A stretch of DNA of 64,000 bases from Candidatus Onthenecus intestinigallinarum (GCA_018713325.1 DVFJ01000037.1:36414-100413), one strand, 5' to 3'; counted from the first letter of the stretch, positions 7,950 through 17,357 are shown. The notes: a model not told the origin generated them from the sequence alone. Made by a program: numbers and translations.

Positions 7950-7979
7950 CGGGCGCGGGCGAGCATTCGCCCGCGCCCG
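7950..7979 (+). other. 13-bp hairpin between acpP and rnc
   Basis: CGGGCGCGGGCGA pairs with TCGCCCGCGCCCG around the loop GCAT. No U-run follows, so it is not a standard terminator. Its place in the rnc leader would suit RNase III processing or attenuation (inference). Confidence 0.6.
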
Positions 7980-8062
7980 ACGGACGCGTATGCGGCGAAG
8001 CATGAGCAGTGCGGCCCGGTGCGGGCGACAGTGCTGATGCTTTGCGCGGAAAGAGAGGAAAC

Positions 8063-8740
8063 ATGGACATCGAATCCCTGCAGGGCGCGCTGGGCTATGC
8101 CTTTCGCGACAGCCGGCTGCTGCGCCAGGCGCTGACGCATCCCTCCTACGCGCTGCGCAACCACGCGCAGGACAACCAGCGGATGGAGTTTCTCGGCGAC
8201 GCGGTGCTGGAGCTGTGCGTCAGCCGCGAGCTGTACGCGCGCTGCCCGCAGATGCAGGAGGGCCAGCTCACGCGCCGGCGCGCGCTGCTCGTGTGCGAGG
8301 CGACGCTGGCCGCCGCCGCCCGCGCGCTGGGCGTCGACGGGGCGCTGCGCCTCGACCACGGCGAGGAGCTGGACGGCGGGCGCGGGAAGGATTCGATCCT
8401 CGCCGACGCCATGGAGGCCGTGCTGGCCGCCGTATACCTGGACGGCGGGCTGGACGCCGCCGCGGCGCTGGTGGACCGCATGATGGGCGACTATGAGCCC
8501 GCGCAGCAGGAGGATCGCGATCCCAAGTCGTGCCTGCAGGAGTACCTGCAGGGCACCGGCGAACCGGTCCCGCAGTACCGCATCGTCGACGCGACCGGGC
8601 CGGCGCATGCGCGCACGTTTACGGCCGAGGTCCTGCGCGCGGACGGCACGCTGATCGGCCGCGGCACGGGCGTGAGCAAGAAGCGCGCGGAGCAGCATGC
8701 CGCGCAGGCGGCGCTGGAGCGCCTGACCCGTCAAGAGTAA
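8063..8740 (+). CDS. rnc: Ribonuclease III
   Basis: 225 aa from the ATG preceded by AGAGAGGAA. The nuclease domain (1-150) contains the signature NQRMEFLGDAVLEL near residue 36 and the second acidic pair in DSILADAMEAVLAAVYLDGG. The double-stranded-RNA-binding domain (from about 157) ends with the KKRAEQHAAQAAL motif. The enzyme cuts double-stranded RNA in rRNA maturation and mRNA turnover. Gene order acpP-rnc-smc-ftsY is conserved in Firmicutes. Confidence 0.97.
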   Translation: MDIESLQGALGYAFRDSRLLRQALTHPSYALRNHAQDNQRMEFLGDAVLELCVSRELYARCPQMQEGQLTRRRALLVCEATLAAAARALGVDGALRLDHGEELDGGRGKDSILADAMEAVLAAVYLDGGLDAAAALVDRMMGDYEPAQQEDRDPKSCLQEYLQGTGEPVPQYRIVDATGPAHARTFTAEVLRADGTLIGRGTGVSKKRAEQHAAQAALERLTRQE

Positions 8741-8755
8741 GGAGTTGGAAGGCCT

Positions 8756-11700
8756 TTGCGGCTGAAGAAACTGGAGATATACGGCTTCAAGTCGTTTGCC
8801 GACCGCACGGAGATCGTCTTTGATCAGGGGATCACCGGCATCGTCGGTCCCAACGGCAGCGGCAAGTCGAACATATCCGACGCGGTGCGCTGGGTGCTCG
8901 GCGAGCAAAACGCGCGCAGCCTGCGCGGCGGGCGCATGGAGGACATCATCTTCGGCGGGACGGAGAAGCGCAAGAAGCTGGGCTACTGTGAGGTATCGCT
9001 CACGTTCGACAACGAGGACCGCGCGCTGCCCGTGGACTTTTCCGAGGTCTGCGTCACCCGGCGCGTCTACCGCAGCGGCGAGAGCGAATACCAGCTCAAC
9101 AAGACCGCCTGCCGCCTGCGCGACATCATCGACCTGTTCCGCGACACCGGCATCGGCAAGGAGGGCTATTCGCTCATCGGCCAGGGCCGCATCGACGAGA
9201 TCCTCTCCGCCCGCTCGGAGGACCGCCGCCAGACGTTCGAGGAGGCTGCGGGCATCGTCAAGTACAAGGTGCGCAAGGACGAGGCGCAGCGCCGCATGGA
9301 GAACACGCGCCAGAACCTGCTGCGCGTGGAGGACATTCTGGAGGAGCTGCAGGGCCAGCTGGAGCCGCTGCAGCAGCAGAGCGAGACGGCGCGCCGCTAC
9401 ATCGCCCTGCGGGAGGAGCTGCGCGGGCTGGAGCTGAACGCATTCGTCGTGCGCTCCGACCGCGCCAAGGAGCGCATGGACGCGCTGCAAAAGACGCTGG
9501 ACGGCCTGCAGGAGGCGATCGCGGAGGGCGAACGCCGCTCGCAGGCGGATGCGCAGGAGCGCGCGCAGCAGGAGGAGGCCGTCGCGGAGTTGGACCGTCA
9601 GGTCTCCGCCGCGCACGCGCTGTCGCTGGACCTGACGCGCGAGCTGGAGGCGCGCGAGGGCGAGAACAACGTCCTGCGCGCCGAGATCGCCCACGCCCGC
9701 CAGGACGAGGAGCGGCTGTGCGCGCAGATGGACGAGGCGGACAAGCGCCTGGCCGCGCTTGCGGAGCTGGCCAGAAGCAGCAGCGGCGACGCGGGCAGCC
9801 GCAGCGGCCTGCTGGAAGAAGGCCGCGCGCAGCTGGCCGCGATGGAGGCGGATCTGGCGCGCGCGCAGGCGCGCGCGGAGGAGACCGAGCGGACGTTGGA
9901 CGCGAACAAGGCGGCGATCATCGACGCGATGAACCGCCTGTCGGACGTGCGCGCCACACAGACGCGGCTGACGACGATGCGCCAGTCGCTGGAGAAGCGC
10001 CTGGAGGAATCCGTCTCGCAGCAGGGCGACATGGAGCGGGAGCGGGCGCGGCTGCAGGCGGCGCTTGAGGCGGCGCAGGCGGCGCTGTCCGAGGTCGACG
10101 GCGGCCTGCGTGAGATGCAGGAAGAGGCCGGACGGCTCGACGCGCAGGTGCGCGCCCATGGCGAGCGCGGCGAGAAACTGCGCGCGCAATTGCAGGAGCT
10201 GCTGGGCAGCCAGCAGGCGCTGACCTCGCGCCTGCGCGTGCTGCGCGAGATGGAGCGCGACTACGAGGGCTATCAGCATGCGGTCAAGCAGGTGCTGCTC
10301 TACGGCGAAAAGCAGGGCGGCGTGCACGGCGTGGTGGCCACGCTGATCCGCGCGCCCAAGGCATACGAGCGCGCGATCGAGGCGGTGCTCGGCGGCGCGC
10401 TGCAAAACGTCGTCACGGAGGACGAGTACGTCGCCAAGGACATGATCGACTACCTGCGCCGCAACCGGTTTGGCCGGGCGACGTTTCTGCCGCTGACGAG
10501 CGTGCACGGGCGCGTGCTGACGCCTGCGGAGCGCCAGGCGCTCTCGACGCCCGGCTGCCTGGGCGTCGCGTCGGAGTTGATCTCGTTTGACGAAAAATAC
10601 CGCGGCGTCGTGGAGAACCTGCTCGGGCGCACGGTCATCGCGGAAAACCTGGATGCGGGCATCCAGATCATGCGCCGCGGCCGGCATGCCTTCCGCCTGG
10701 TGACGCTCGAGGGCGACGTGATGCACTCGGGCGGCTCGATGACGGGCGGCAGCTCGCAGTCGCGCATGACGAGCCTGCTCTCGCGCGAGCGCGAGATCGG
10801 GGAGCACGAGCAGCGCATCGCGCAAAACGAGGCGCAGATCGCGGCCATACGCAAGAGCCTGGAGGAGATCGAACAGTCGCGCGCCGAGGAAAAGCGCCTG
10901 CGCGGCGAGATGTTCAGTCGCCTGCACCAGGAGGAGATCGCCGTTGCGCGCGAGCAGGAGCGCGTCTCCTCCGCGCAGGCGGAATTGATGCAGCACGAGA
11001 CGCGCATGCGCCAGGCGCAGGCGATGCGCGAGCAGATCGGCGACAACCTGCAGGACATCGCCGAGCAGCTCGCCGGTATGACGCAGCGCCAGGACGGCGC
11101 GCAGCAGGATACTGCGCGCATGCAGCAGGAGACGGCCCGCCTGTCGCAGGCACAGGCCGAGGAGCGCGCCCAGGTGGACGCCATGCGCGAGCAGGTGACG
11201 GCTCGGCGCGTGGAGCTGGCCGCGCTGGAGCGCGAGCTGGAGGCGCTGCGTCGGGACGGCGCGCGCCTGGAGGAGGAGCGAAAGGCGCTGGCTGCGTGCC
11301 GGGAAGAGAGCGGGCGTGCCCTGGCGGACAGCCGGGCGCGCCAGGCGCAGGCGCAGGCGCAGCTGTCGGATGGCGAGGCTGAGCGCGACGCGTGCGGCGC
11401 GCGGCTGGCGCAGGCCAAGGAGGCGCTGGAGGTCGCGCAGGGACGGCGCGCGGACCGGCAGCGCGCGGTGCGCGAGCTGACGGAGCGCCTGGACGCGTTG
11501 CGCGAGACCGTCGCTCAGGATGTGGACAAGCACCACCGCGCGGAGTTGCAGCTCTCCCGCGCACAGAGTGAATTGAACCAGCTGCAAGAGCGCATCTGGG
11601 AGGACTACGAGCTGACGTACGCGGGCGCGCTGGAGTTTCGCGATCCCGCGTTCGAGCCGGCCGAGAGCGAGAAGCGCATCGCGTCCATCCGCGGGGAGAT

Positions 11701-12328
11701 CCGCCAGATGGGCTCGGTCAACGTCAACGCGGTCGAGGACTACCGCGCCTGCCGCGAGCGCTACGACGACCTGTGCGCCCAGCGCGACGACCTGCTGCGC
11801 GCGCAGGAGGACCTGCAGGGCATCATCGAGGGCCTGATCAGCAAGATGGAGAAGCAGTTCAAGCAGAACTTCGACCAGCTGAACGTCTACTTCACCCAGA
11901 CCTTCACGCGCCTGTTCGGCGGCGGGCGCGCGGAGCTGAAGCTGGAGGATCCCACCGACGTGCTCAACTGCGGCATTGAGATCGTTGCGCAGCCGCCGGG
12001 CAAGAAGCTGCAGCTGCTCAGCCTGCTCTCGGGCGGCGAGCGCGCGCTGACGGCGATCGCGATTCTGTTTGCGATGCTGCGCCTCAAGCCCACGCCGTTT
12101 TGCATCCTGGACGAGATCGAGGCCGCGTTGGACGACGCCAACATCTCCTACTACGCCGATTATCTCAAGGAATTCGCCCAGAACACCCAATTCGTCGTCG
12201 TCACGCACCGCAAGGGCACCATGGAGCGCTGCGACGCGCTCTACGGCGTGGCGATGGAGGAAAAGGGCGTATCGCGCATGATCAGCGTACAGCTGAGCGA
12301 CCAACTCGAAGAAGGGGGACAGTCCTGA
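8756..12328 (+). CDS. smc: Chromosome partition protein Smc
   Basis: 1190 aa, full length, starting at TTG (MRLKKLEIYGFKSFADRTE). The N-terminal ATPase half has Walker A GPNGSGKSN near residue 32. Two long coiled-coil arms (about 170-500 and 680-1020) flank a globular hinge. The C-terminal half carries the ABC signature LSGGERALTAIAILFAMLR and Walker B FCILDEIEAALDD. It forms the condensin that compacts and separates chromosomes together with ScpA/ScpB, which are not in this window. GGAAGG lies three bases and AAGGAG eleven bases before the TTG. The stop overlaps ftsY's ATG by one base. Confidence 0.98.
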   Translation: MRLKKLEIYGFKSFADRTEIVFDQGITGIVGPNGSGKSNISDAVRWVLGEQNARSLRGGRMEDIIFGGTEKRKKLGYCEVSLTFDNEDRALPVDFSEVCVTRRVYRSGESEYQLNKTACRLRDIIDLFRDTGIGKEGYSLIGQGRIDEILSARSEDRRQTFEEAAGIVKYKVRKDEAQRRMENTRQNLLRVEDILEELQGQLEPLQQQSETARRYIALREELRGLELNAFVVRSDRAKERMDALQKTLDGLQEAIAEGERRSQADAQERAQQEEAVAELDRQVSAAHALSLDLTRELEAREGENNVLRAEIAHARQDEERLCAQMDEADKRLAALAELARSSSGDAGSRSGLLEEGRAQLAAMEADLARAQARAEETERTLDANKAAIIDAMNRLSDVRATQTRLTTMRQSLEKRLEESVSQQGDMERERARLQAALEAAQAALSEVDGGLREMQEEAGRLDAQVRAHGERGEKLRAQLQELLGSQQALTSRLRVLREMERDYEGYQHAVKQVLLYGEKQGGVHGVVATLIRAPKAYERAIEAVLGGALQNVVTEDEYVAKDMIDYLRRNRFGRATFLPLTSVHGRVLTPAERQALSTPGCLGVASELISFDEKYRGVVENLLGRTVIAENLDAGIQIMRRGRHAFRLVTLEGDVMHSGGSMTGGSSQSRMTSLLSREREIGEHEQRIAQNEAQIAAIRKSLEEIEQSRAEEKRLRGEMFSRLHQEEIAVAREQERVSSAQAELMQHETRMRQAQAMREQIGDNLQDIAEQLAGMTQRQDGAQQDTARMQQETARLSQAQAEERAQVDAMREQVTARRVELAALERELEALRRDGARLEEERKALAACREESGRALADSRARQAQAQAQLSDGEAERDACGARLAQAKEALEVAQGRRADRQRAVRELTERLDALRETVAQDVDKHHRAELQLSRAQSELNQLQERIWEDYELTYAGALEFRDPAFEPAESEKRIASIRGEIRQMGSVNVNAVEDYRACRERYDDLCAQRDDLLRAQEDLQGIIEGLISKMEKQFKQNFDQLNVYFTQTFTRLFGGGRAELKLEDPTDVLNCGIEIVAQPPGKKLQLLSLLSGGERALTAIAILFAMLRLKPTPFCILDEIEAALDDANISYYADYLKEFAQNTQFVVVTHRKGTMERCDALYGVAMEEKGVSRMISVQLSDQLEEGGQS

Positions 12329-13242
12329 TGACAGAGGAACGCAAGAAGGGCTTCTTTGCCCGGCTGAAGGAGGGCCTTCAGCGTACGCGCGACACGCTCG
12401 CCGGCCGCGTGGACGAGCTGGTCGGCTCCACGCGCGAGATCGACGAGGACTTCTATGAGGAATTGACCGACATCCTGATCATGGCGGACATCGGCATGAA
12501 GACGGCCGACGAGGCGATTGCGGAGCTCAAGCGCCGCGTCGCCGCGGAGAAGACCCGCAGCGCCGACCGCGCGCGGGAGATCCTCAAGGACATCCTCAAG
12601 GAAAAGATGAACATGCCGCGCCCGCCGCTCAAGTGGCCGATGGTGATGCTGATCGTGGGCGTCAACGGCGTGGGCAAGACGACGACCATCGGCAAGCTGG
12701 CGCTGCGCTTCAAGGACGCGCAGCACACCGTCATGCTCGCCGCGGCCGATACGTTCCGCGCGGCGGCGGCGGATCAGCTGGAGATCTGGGCCCGGCGAGC
12801 CGACGTGCCGCTCGTGCGCCGCGACGAGGGCACCGACCCTGCCGCGGTCGTCTACGACGCGGTGCAGTCCGCCAAGGGCCGCGGCGCGGATCTGCTCATC
12901 GTCGATACAGCGGGCCGTCTGCACAACAAGAAGAACCTGATGGAGGAGCTGCGCAAGATGTCGCGCATCATCGAGCGCGAGTATCCGCAGGCCCAGGTGC
13001 GCACGCTGCTGGTCATCGACGCCACGACGGGGCAGAACGGCCTGTCGCAGGCCAGAGAGTTCAACGACGTGGCGGACATCACGGGCATCGTGCTGACCAA
13101 GCTGGACGGCACGGCCAAGGGAGGCATCGCCGTGGCGATCCGCGACGCGCTCAACGTGCCCGTGCTCTACGTGGGCGTGGGCGAGGGCATCGACGACCTG
13201 CAGGCCTTCGACGCCTCGGAGTTCGTCGACGCGATCTTCTGA
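12328..13242 (+). CDS. ftsY: Signal recognition particle receptor FtsY
   Basis: 304 aa, starting at the ATG that shares its A with the smc stop; the longer ORF runs into smc and is a shadow. The N domain (1-95) is followed by the SRP GTPase G domain: G1 GVNGVGKTTTIGKL, DTAGRLHNKKNLMEEL, and TKLDGTAKGG. It docks ribosome-SRP complexes at the membrane. The acidic A domain of some homologues is nearly absent, as is common in Firmicutes. ylxM and ffh, which often follow, are missing. Confidence 0.97.
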   Translation: MTEERKKGFFARLKEGLQRTRDTLAGRVDELVGSTREIDEDFYEELTDILIMADIGMKTADEAIAELKRRVAAEKTRSADRAREILKDILKEKMNMPRPPLKWPMVMLIVGVNGVGKTTTIGKLALRFKDAQHTVMLAAADTFRAAAADQLEIWARRADVPLVRRDEGTDPAAVVYDAVQSAKGRGADLLIVDTAGRLHNKKNLMEELRKMSRIIEREYPQAQVRTLLVIDATTGQNGLSQAREFNDVADITGIVLTKLDGTAKGGIAVAIRDALNVPVLYVGVGEGIDDLQAFDASEFVDAIF

Positions 13243-13249
13243 TCCATGC

Positions 13250-13276
13250 AAAAAAAGCGCCCCGTGAACGGGGCGC
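13250..13276 (-). terminator. Intrinsic terminator of the minus-strand membrane protein gene
   Basis: Read on the minus strand, GCGCCCCG-TTCA-CGGGGCGC is followed by seven T. It also lies just past the ftsY stop, but there is no U-run in the plus direction. Confidence 0.85.
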
Positions 13277-13286
13277 CGTCGGGCGC

Positions 13287-13922
13287 TCAGAGGTTGGAGG
13301 CGCCCAGCGTGATGCGGGAAACCGTGTTGTCCGTCGGATCGATCGTGTAGCGGCACCAGACGCTGGGAGACTTGACAAAGCAGGCGCCGACGTCTTCGGG
13401 CAGCTCGGTCATGGGCGCGACGAGCGTGATCTCCAGCTTGTCCGACGCGACGCTCAGCGTGGCGTAGGGCGGCAGCAGCGTCTGCCCGTCCTCGGCGGCG
13501 GAGTAGAGTACGGCCAGGTCGGTTTCCATGTCCGCGCTGTAGGCGACGGGCAGGCGGTCGAGCACCGTGTCGATCGAATCGCCCAGCGAGATGCCGCGCG
13601 GGCCGGCCTCGCCCTCCTCCAGGTCGAAGGAGCCCTCCTGCATGGCGCGCTGCAGCTGCGCCTGCGTCAGCTCCGACGCGCCAAAGGGCATGCCGGGATC
13701 ATATGCGGCGGGCGAAGCGGTGGCCGCGGCTCCGGCCGGATCGGCCGGGCCTGCCTGGCGGCGCGAGAGCACCAGTACGGCGAGCACGATCGACAGGATC
13801 ACGATGCCGCACAGCAGCGCAAGGGTGACGATGCGAAGGGCGCGCTCGCCGGAGGCCTGCGCGCGCTCCTGCGGGTCGCTTTGTTCGGGGGGCCGCTCGG
13901 GGCGGCGCGTGCGTCTTTCCAT
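13287..13922 (-). CDS. Unknown single-pass membrane protein
   Basis: 211 aa from the ATG of MERRTRRP, chosen because GGAGGTG lies six bases before it; the ORF track's earlier ATG overlaps that site. A basic, Pro-rich cytoplasmic segment (1-30) leads to one helix (about 31-52, IVTLALLCGIVILSIVLAVLVL). A low-complexity Ala/Pro linker then leads to an extracellular ~130-residue domain with short beta-like stretches (ISLGDSIDTVLDRLPV, ATLSVASDKLEITLV). I recognise no family. The domain resembles small SmpA/OmlA-like folds (GDSIDTVLDRLP looks like their G..xxxVxxxLG pattern), but that is weak. It has its own promoter and terminator. Confidence 0.75.
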   Translation of the reverse strand: MERRTRRPERPPEQSDPQERAQASGERALRIVTLALLCGIVILSIVLAVLVLSRRQAGPADPAGAAATASPAAYDPGMPFGASELTQAQLQRAMQEGSFDLEEGEAGPRGISLGDSIDTVLDRLPVAYSADMETDLAVLYSAAEDGQTLLPPYATLSVASDKLEITLVAPMTELPEDVGACFVKSPSVWCRYTIDPTDNTVSRITLGASNL

Positions 13923-13960
13923 AGGCACCTCCATTTGATGGCGTTTGTCCTGTAAAGATC

Positions 13961-13989
13961 ATTATAGCATATTCTATGCCGGACTGCCA
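13961..13989 (-). promoter_or_regulatory. Probable promoter of the 13.3-13.9 kb membrane protein
   Basis: On the minus strand there is a perfect TATAAT with an upstream TGC (extended -10) and a poor -35, TGGCAG, at 17 bases. Confidence 0.5.
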
Positions 13990-14029
13990 CCCGGTTTGCC
14001 GGAGGGCGCAGGAGAGGGGTTTTGCAAAG

Positions 14030-15457
14030 ATGTTCTCGTTTGTCCAGGCGCATCCCACCGCGGTGATCGCCGGCGCGGCGGCGGCGCTGCTGCTGCTGTT
14101 GGCGATGTGGCTGCTCTCGCGCCGGCAGACGCGCCGGCTCGAGCAGCGCCTGGGCGCGCTCTCGCAGCAGCTGCAGGAGCAGGCGCAGCGGGAGGCGCGC
14201 GAGACCGCGGAGCGCGAGCGCCAGCAGCGCGAAGAGCTGCGCGCCGACGTGCGCGGCGTGAACGACGCCCTCGTGCGCATGATGGGCGAGATGGCGCGCA
14301 CGCAGCAGGGCCAGCTCGACTCCTTCGGCGGCCAGCTGCGCGCGGTCAACCGCTCCGACGAGGAGCGCATGGAGCGGATGCAGCGCACTGTGGGCGAGCG
14401 ATTGGAGGCCTACGAGGCGCAGATGGAGCGCATCACGCAGGTGCTGGATGACAAGCTGGCCGGCAATGAGGAGCGCATCGAGCGCGTGCGCGCCGCACTG
14501 GAGGGCGGGCTGACGCTCATCCGGCGCGAAAACGAACAGAAGCTGGAGCAGATGCGCCAGGCGGTGGACGAGAAGCTCTCCGGATCGCTGGACCGGCGGC
14601 TGGGCGAGTCGTTCCGCGCGGTCAGCGACCGGCTGGAGCAGGTGACGCGCGAGCTGTCGCAGATGCAGACACTGGCCAGCGGCGTGGGCGATCTCAAGCG
14701 CGTGCTGACGCACGTCAACGTCAGCGGCACGTGGAGCGAGGTGCGCCTGGGCGCGCTGCTGGAGCAGATGCTTGCGCCCGGCCAGTACGAGGCCTGCGCC
14801 CGCGTCAATCCGGACGGCGACGCGACGGCGGACTACGCGCTGCTCATGCCGGGCAGCGGCGAGGGGCGCGTGTACCTGCCCATCGACGCGAGCTTCCCGC
14901 AGGAGGACTACCGCCGCTACCTCGACGCCGCCGACAGCGGCGATGCGGGCGTGATCGAGGCGGCGCAGCGCGCGCTGGAGGCGGCCCTGCGGCTGCATGC
15001 GCGCCGCATCCGCGACCGGCTGATCGTCCCGCCGCACACGACGGACTATGCGGTCCTGTTCCTGCCCTCCGAGGGGCTGTACGCGCAGGCCCTGCGCCTG
15101 GGCGCGCTGCAGGACCAGCTGCAGAGCCAGTACCGCGTGGCGCTGGCCGGGCCGACGACGCTGTGCGCGCTGCTCAACAGCCTGCAGCTGGGCTTCCGGA
15201 CGCTGGCGATCGAGCGCCAGTCCGCCGAGGTATGGAAGCTGCTGGGCGCGGTGAAGACGGAATTCGGACGCTTTAGCGAGCTGCTCGCGCGCACGCAGCA
15301 GAAGCTGCGCGCGGCCTCCGAGTCGATCGAGGACGCCGCGCTCAAGACGCGCACCATCCAGGAGCGGCTGCAGGACGTGCAGCCCCTGCCGGGGGATGCG
15401 GCGCGGGAGGTGCTGCCTCTCGGGCGCGACGAGGACGCGGACGACGAATGGAACTGA
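14030..15457 (+). CDS. rmuC: RmuC-family DNA recombination protein
   Basis: 475 aa from MFSFVQAHP. One N-terminal helix (about 10-30) is followed by an Arg/Glu/Gln-rich coiled coil to about 215. The conserved RmuC nuclease-like core follows: VNVSGTWSEVRLGALLEQMLAPGQY, VYLPIDASFPQEDY, HTTDYAVLFLPSEGLYAQAL and AGPTTLCALLNSLQLGF. RmuC limits inversion and rearrangement at short inverted repeats; the exact chemistry is unresolved. A GAGAGGGG ribosome site lies about ten bases upstream. The GNAT gene follows after 24 bases. Confidence 0.94.
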   Translation: MFSFVQAHPTAVIAGAAAALLLLLAMWLLSRRQTRRLEQRLGALSQQLQEQAQREARETAERERQQREELRADVRGVNDALVRMMGEMARTQQGQLDSFGGQLRAVNRSDEERMERMQRTVGERLEAYEAQMERITQVLDDKLAGNEERIERVRAALEGGLTLIRRENEQKLEQMRQAVDEKLSGSLDRRLGESFRAVSDRLEQVTRELSQMQTLASGVGDLKRVLTHVNVSGTWSEVRLGALLEQMLAPGQYEACARVNPDGDATADYALLMPGSGEGRVYLPIDASFPQEDYRRYLDAADSGDAGVIEAAQRALEAALRLHARRIRDRLIVPPHTTDYAVLFLPSEGLYAQALRLGALQDQLQSQYRVALAGPTTLCALLNSLQLGFRTLAIERQSAEVWKLLGAVKTEFGRFSELLARTQQKLRAASESIEDAALKTRTIQERLQDVQPLPGDAAREVLPLGRDEDADDEWN

Positions 15458-15481
15458 ATGGACAACGAAGGAGGAACGATC

Positions 15482-16384
15482 ATGGCGATGCGAACCCTAA
15501 AAACCCACGAGCTGGACGCCTGGTATGCGCTGTGCGGAACGGTCTTCCCGGTCGGCTCCGCGTATTTCCGGCGGCACTTTGAGATGGATCCCTGGGCGGA
15601 CATCGACGGCATCTTCGTCGCGGAGGAGGACGGCCGGCTCGTCTCGAGCGTGCGCGTCTTCACGCGCCGCCTGATGCTCGGCGGCCGTCCGGTGCTCACC
15701 GGCGGCATCGGCGAGGTCTGCACGCTGCCCGAATACCGCGGGCGCGGCCTGTCCGACCGCCTGCTGAAGATGGCCGACGACTACATGGACGCGCACGGCA
15801 TGTACCTGCGCGCCCTCTACGGGGTGCTGACCTCGCACTACGGACGCCACGGCTTTACGCCGGTGCATCCGCACTACGGCCGTGTGCGCGCGCAGAGCCT
15901 GCCGGCCCTGGGACGGGGCCAGAGCGTGCGCGCCTTTGAGCGCGCGGATCTGCCGGCGGCGCAGGGCCTGTACGACCTGTACATGGGTCAGTTCCCGCTC
16001 GCGTTCTGGCGCGGGGAGAGCGCCTATTGGGAGCGTTGGGTGCTCTCCGAGTGGCATGATGCCTGGGTGCTGGAGGAGGGCGGACGCATCTGCGCCTATG
16101 TGGAGGTCAAGGCGCAGCAGGACGGCCTGCTTGTGCGCGATGCGGCGTGCGTGCCGGGCGAGGAGGGCGCGCTGTACGCGCTGCTGGGCGAGGTCGCGCG
16201 CGCGCGCGGCGCGGCCTTCGTGGAGGGGCCGGCGCCCGTGCTGGCCGGTCTTCCGTGCGAGCGCGTAGAGGACGGGCACCTCATGCTCGCCCTGACGGCG
16301 CCGCTGGAGGGCGCCGCGACAGTCGCCGAGCTGGAGGCGCTCACCGGCGGACGCATTGCGCAGTGGGAAGTGGATGGATTCTGA
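15482..16384 (+). CDS. GNAT-family N-acetyltransferase
   Basis: 300 aa from MAMRTLK, seven bases after AAGGAGG. The acetyl-CoA-binding motif A is clear near residue 85 (VCTLPEYRGRGLSDRLL). The length and a second, diverged C-terminal half suggest an Eis-like two-domain enzyme, but the terminal SCP2-like part is not obvious. Substrate unknown. It lies between rmuC and uppP on the same strand. Confidence 0.85.
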   Translation: MAMRTLKTHELDAWYALCGTVFPVGSAYFRRHFEMDPWADIDGIFVAEEDGRLVSSVRVFTRRLMLGGRPVLTGGIGEVCTLPEYRGRGLSDRLLKMADDYMDAHGMYLRALYGVLTSHYGRHGFTPVHPHYGRVRAQSLPALGRGQSVRAFERADLPAAQGLYDLYMGQFPLAFWRGESAYWERWVLSEWHDAWVLEEGGRICAYVEVKAQQDGLLVRDAACVPGEEGALYALLGEVARARGAAFVEGPAPVLAGLPCERVEDGHLMLALTAPLEGAATVAELEALTGGRIAQWEVDGF

Positions 16385-16431
16385 TCGCGCGCATAGACAT
16401 GGATACATCAATGCTGTGAGGACGTGATACC

Positions 16432-17256
16432 GTGGAAATGCTCAAGGCGATCTTTCTCGGGCTGGTCGAGGGCATCACCGAATGGCTGCCCATCTCGAGC
16501 ACCGGCCACATGCTGCTGGTCGACGAATTCGTCCGGCTGAACGCGAGCGACGCGTTCAAGGAGATGTTTTTCGTCGTCATCCAGCTGGGCGCCATCCTGG
16601 CGGTCGTGCTGCTGTTCTTTCACAAGCTCTGGCCGTTTTCGGCGAATCGGGCGCGCCCAGTCAGGCAGGACGTGCTGCGCCTGTGGGGCAAGGTGCTGGT
16701 GGCCAGCCTGCCCGCGGCGATCATCGGCGTGCCGTTCGACGACGCGATCGACGCGCTTTTCTACGACAGCCCCTTCGTCATCGCCGCGGCGCTGATCGTC
16801 TACGGCGTGCTGTTCATCGTGCTGGAGAACCGAAACGCCCGCGACCTGCACAGGAAGCGGCTGAACGACCTGGAGGAGCTCTCCTACGCTCAGGCGCTGT
16901 TGATCGGCGCGTTTCAGGTGCTGGCGCTCGTGCCGGGCACGTCGCGCTCGGGCTCTACGATCCTGGGTGCGATGATCCTGGGGCTGGCGCGTCCGGCCGC
17001 GGCGGAGTTCAGCTTTTACATGTCGATCCCCGTGATGTTCGGCGCAAGCCTGCTCAAGCTGCTCAAGTTCGGCCTGGCCTTCACGGGAACAGAGGCGGGG
17101 CTGCTGCTCGCGGGCATGCTGACGGCGTTTGTGGTATCCGTGCTGGCGATCAAGTTTCTCATGGCCTTTGTGCAGCGGCACGACTTCAAGGTCTTCGGCT
17201 GGTACCGCATCGCGTTGGGCGCGCTGGTCATCGCGTATTTTGCGCTGTGGGCCTGA
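16432..17256 (+). CDS. uppP: Undecaprenyl-diphosphatase UppP (BacA)
   Basis: 274 aa, polytopic (about eight helices). It removes a phosphate from undecaprenyl diphosphate so the lipid carrier can be reused for wall synthesis, and overproduction gives bacitracin resistance. Both active-site motifs are intact: [14 protein letters not shown] at the N terminus and [12 protein letters not shown] near residue 163. I keep the GTG start because GAGG is ten bases upstream; an ATG two codons later is possible. Confidence 0.97.
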   Translation: MEMLKAIFLGLVEGITEWLPISSTGHMLLVDEFVRLNASDAFKEMFFVVIQLGAILAVVLLFFHKLWPFSANRARPVRQDVLRLWGKVLVASLPAAIIGVPFDDAIDALFYDSPFVIAAALIVYGVLFIVLENRNARDLHRKRLNDLEELSYAQALLIGAFQVLALVPGTSRSGSTILGAMILGLARPAAAEFSFYMSIPVMFGASLLKLLKFGLAFTGTEAGLLLAGMLTAFVVSVLAIKFLMAFVQRHDFKVFGWYRIALGALVIAYFALWA

Positions 17257-17263
17257 CAAAAAC

Positions 17264-17296
17264 GGGGCATCCGCGTGGTGGATGCCCTGCTTTTTT
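17264..17296 (+). terminator. Intrinsic terminator after uppP
   Basis: GGGCATCC pairs with GGATGCCC around GCGTGGT, followed by GC and TTTTTT. Confidence 0.88.
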
Positions 17297-17348
17297 GTCG
17301 AAAATGTCGATTTTTCGGTTCTGTTCTCTAGCCGTATCGTATGCGCTA

Positions 17349-17357
17349 TGCTATAAT
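17349..17357 (+). promoter_or_regulatory. Extended -10 promoter of glpK
   Basis: TGC directly before a perfect TATAAT. No good -35 was found. The start codon is 24 bases downstream, so the leader is very short. Confidence 0.6.

Noticed and set aside
8009-8062. Upstream in-frame extension of RNase III
   Set aside because: The added residues are not family-like and the internal ATG has AGAGAGGAA at correct spacing.
6011-12304. 2097-aa minus-strand ORF opposite plsX, rnc and smc
   Set aside because: Composition is His/Arg/Ala/Leu/Gln-rich antisense of high-GC genes with no domains; the plus strand encodes well-known proteins throughout. A codon-bias shadow.
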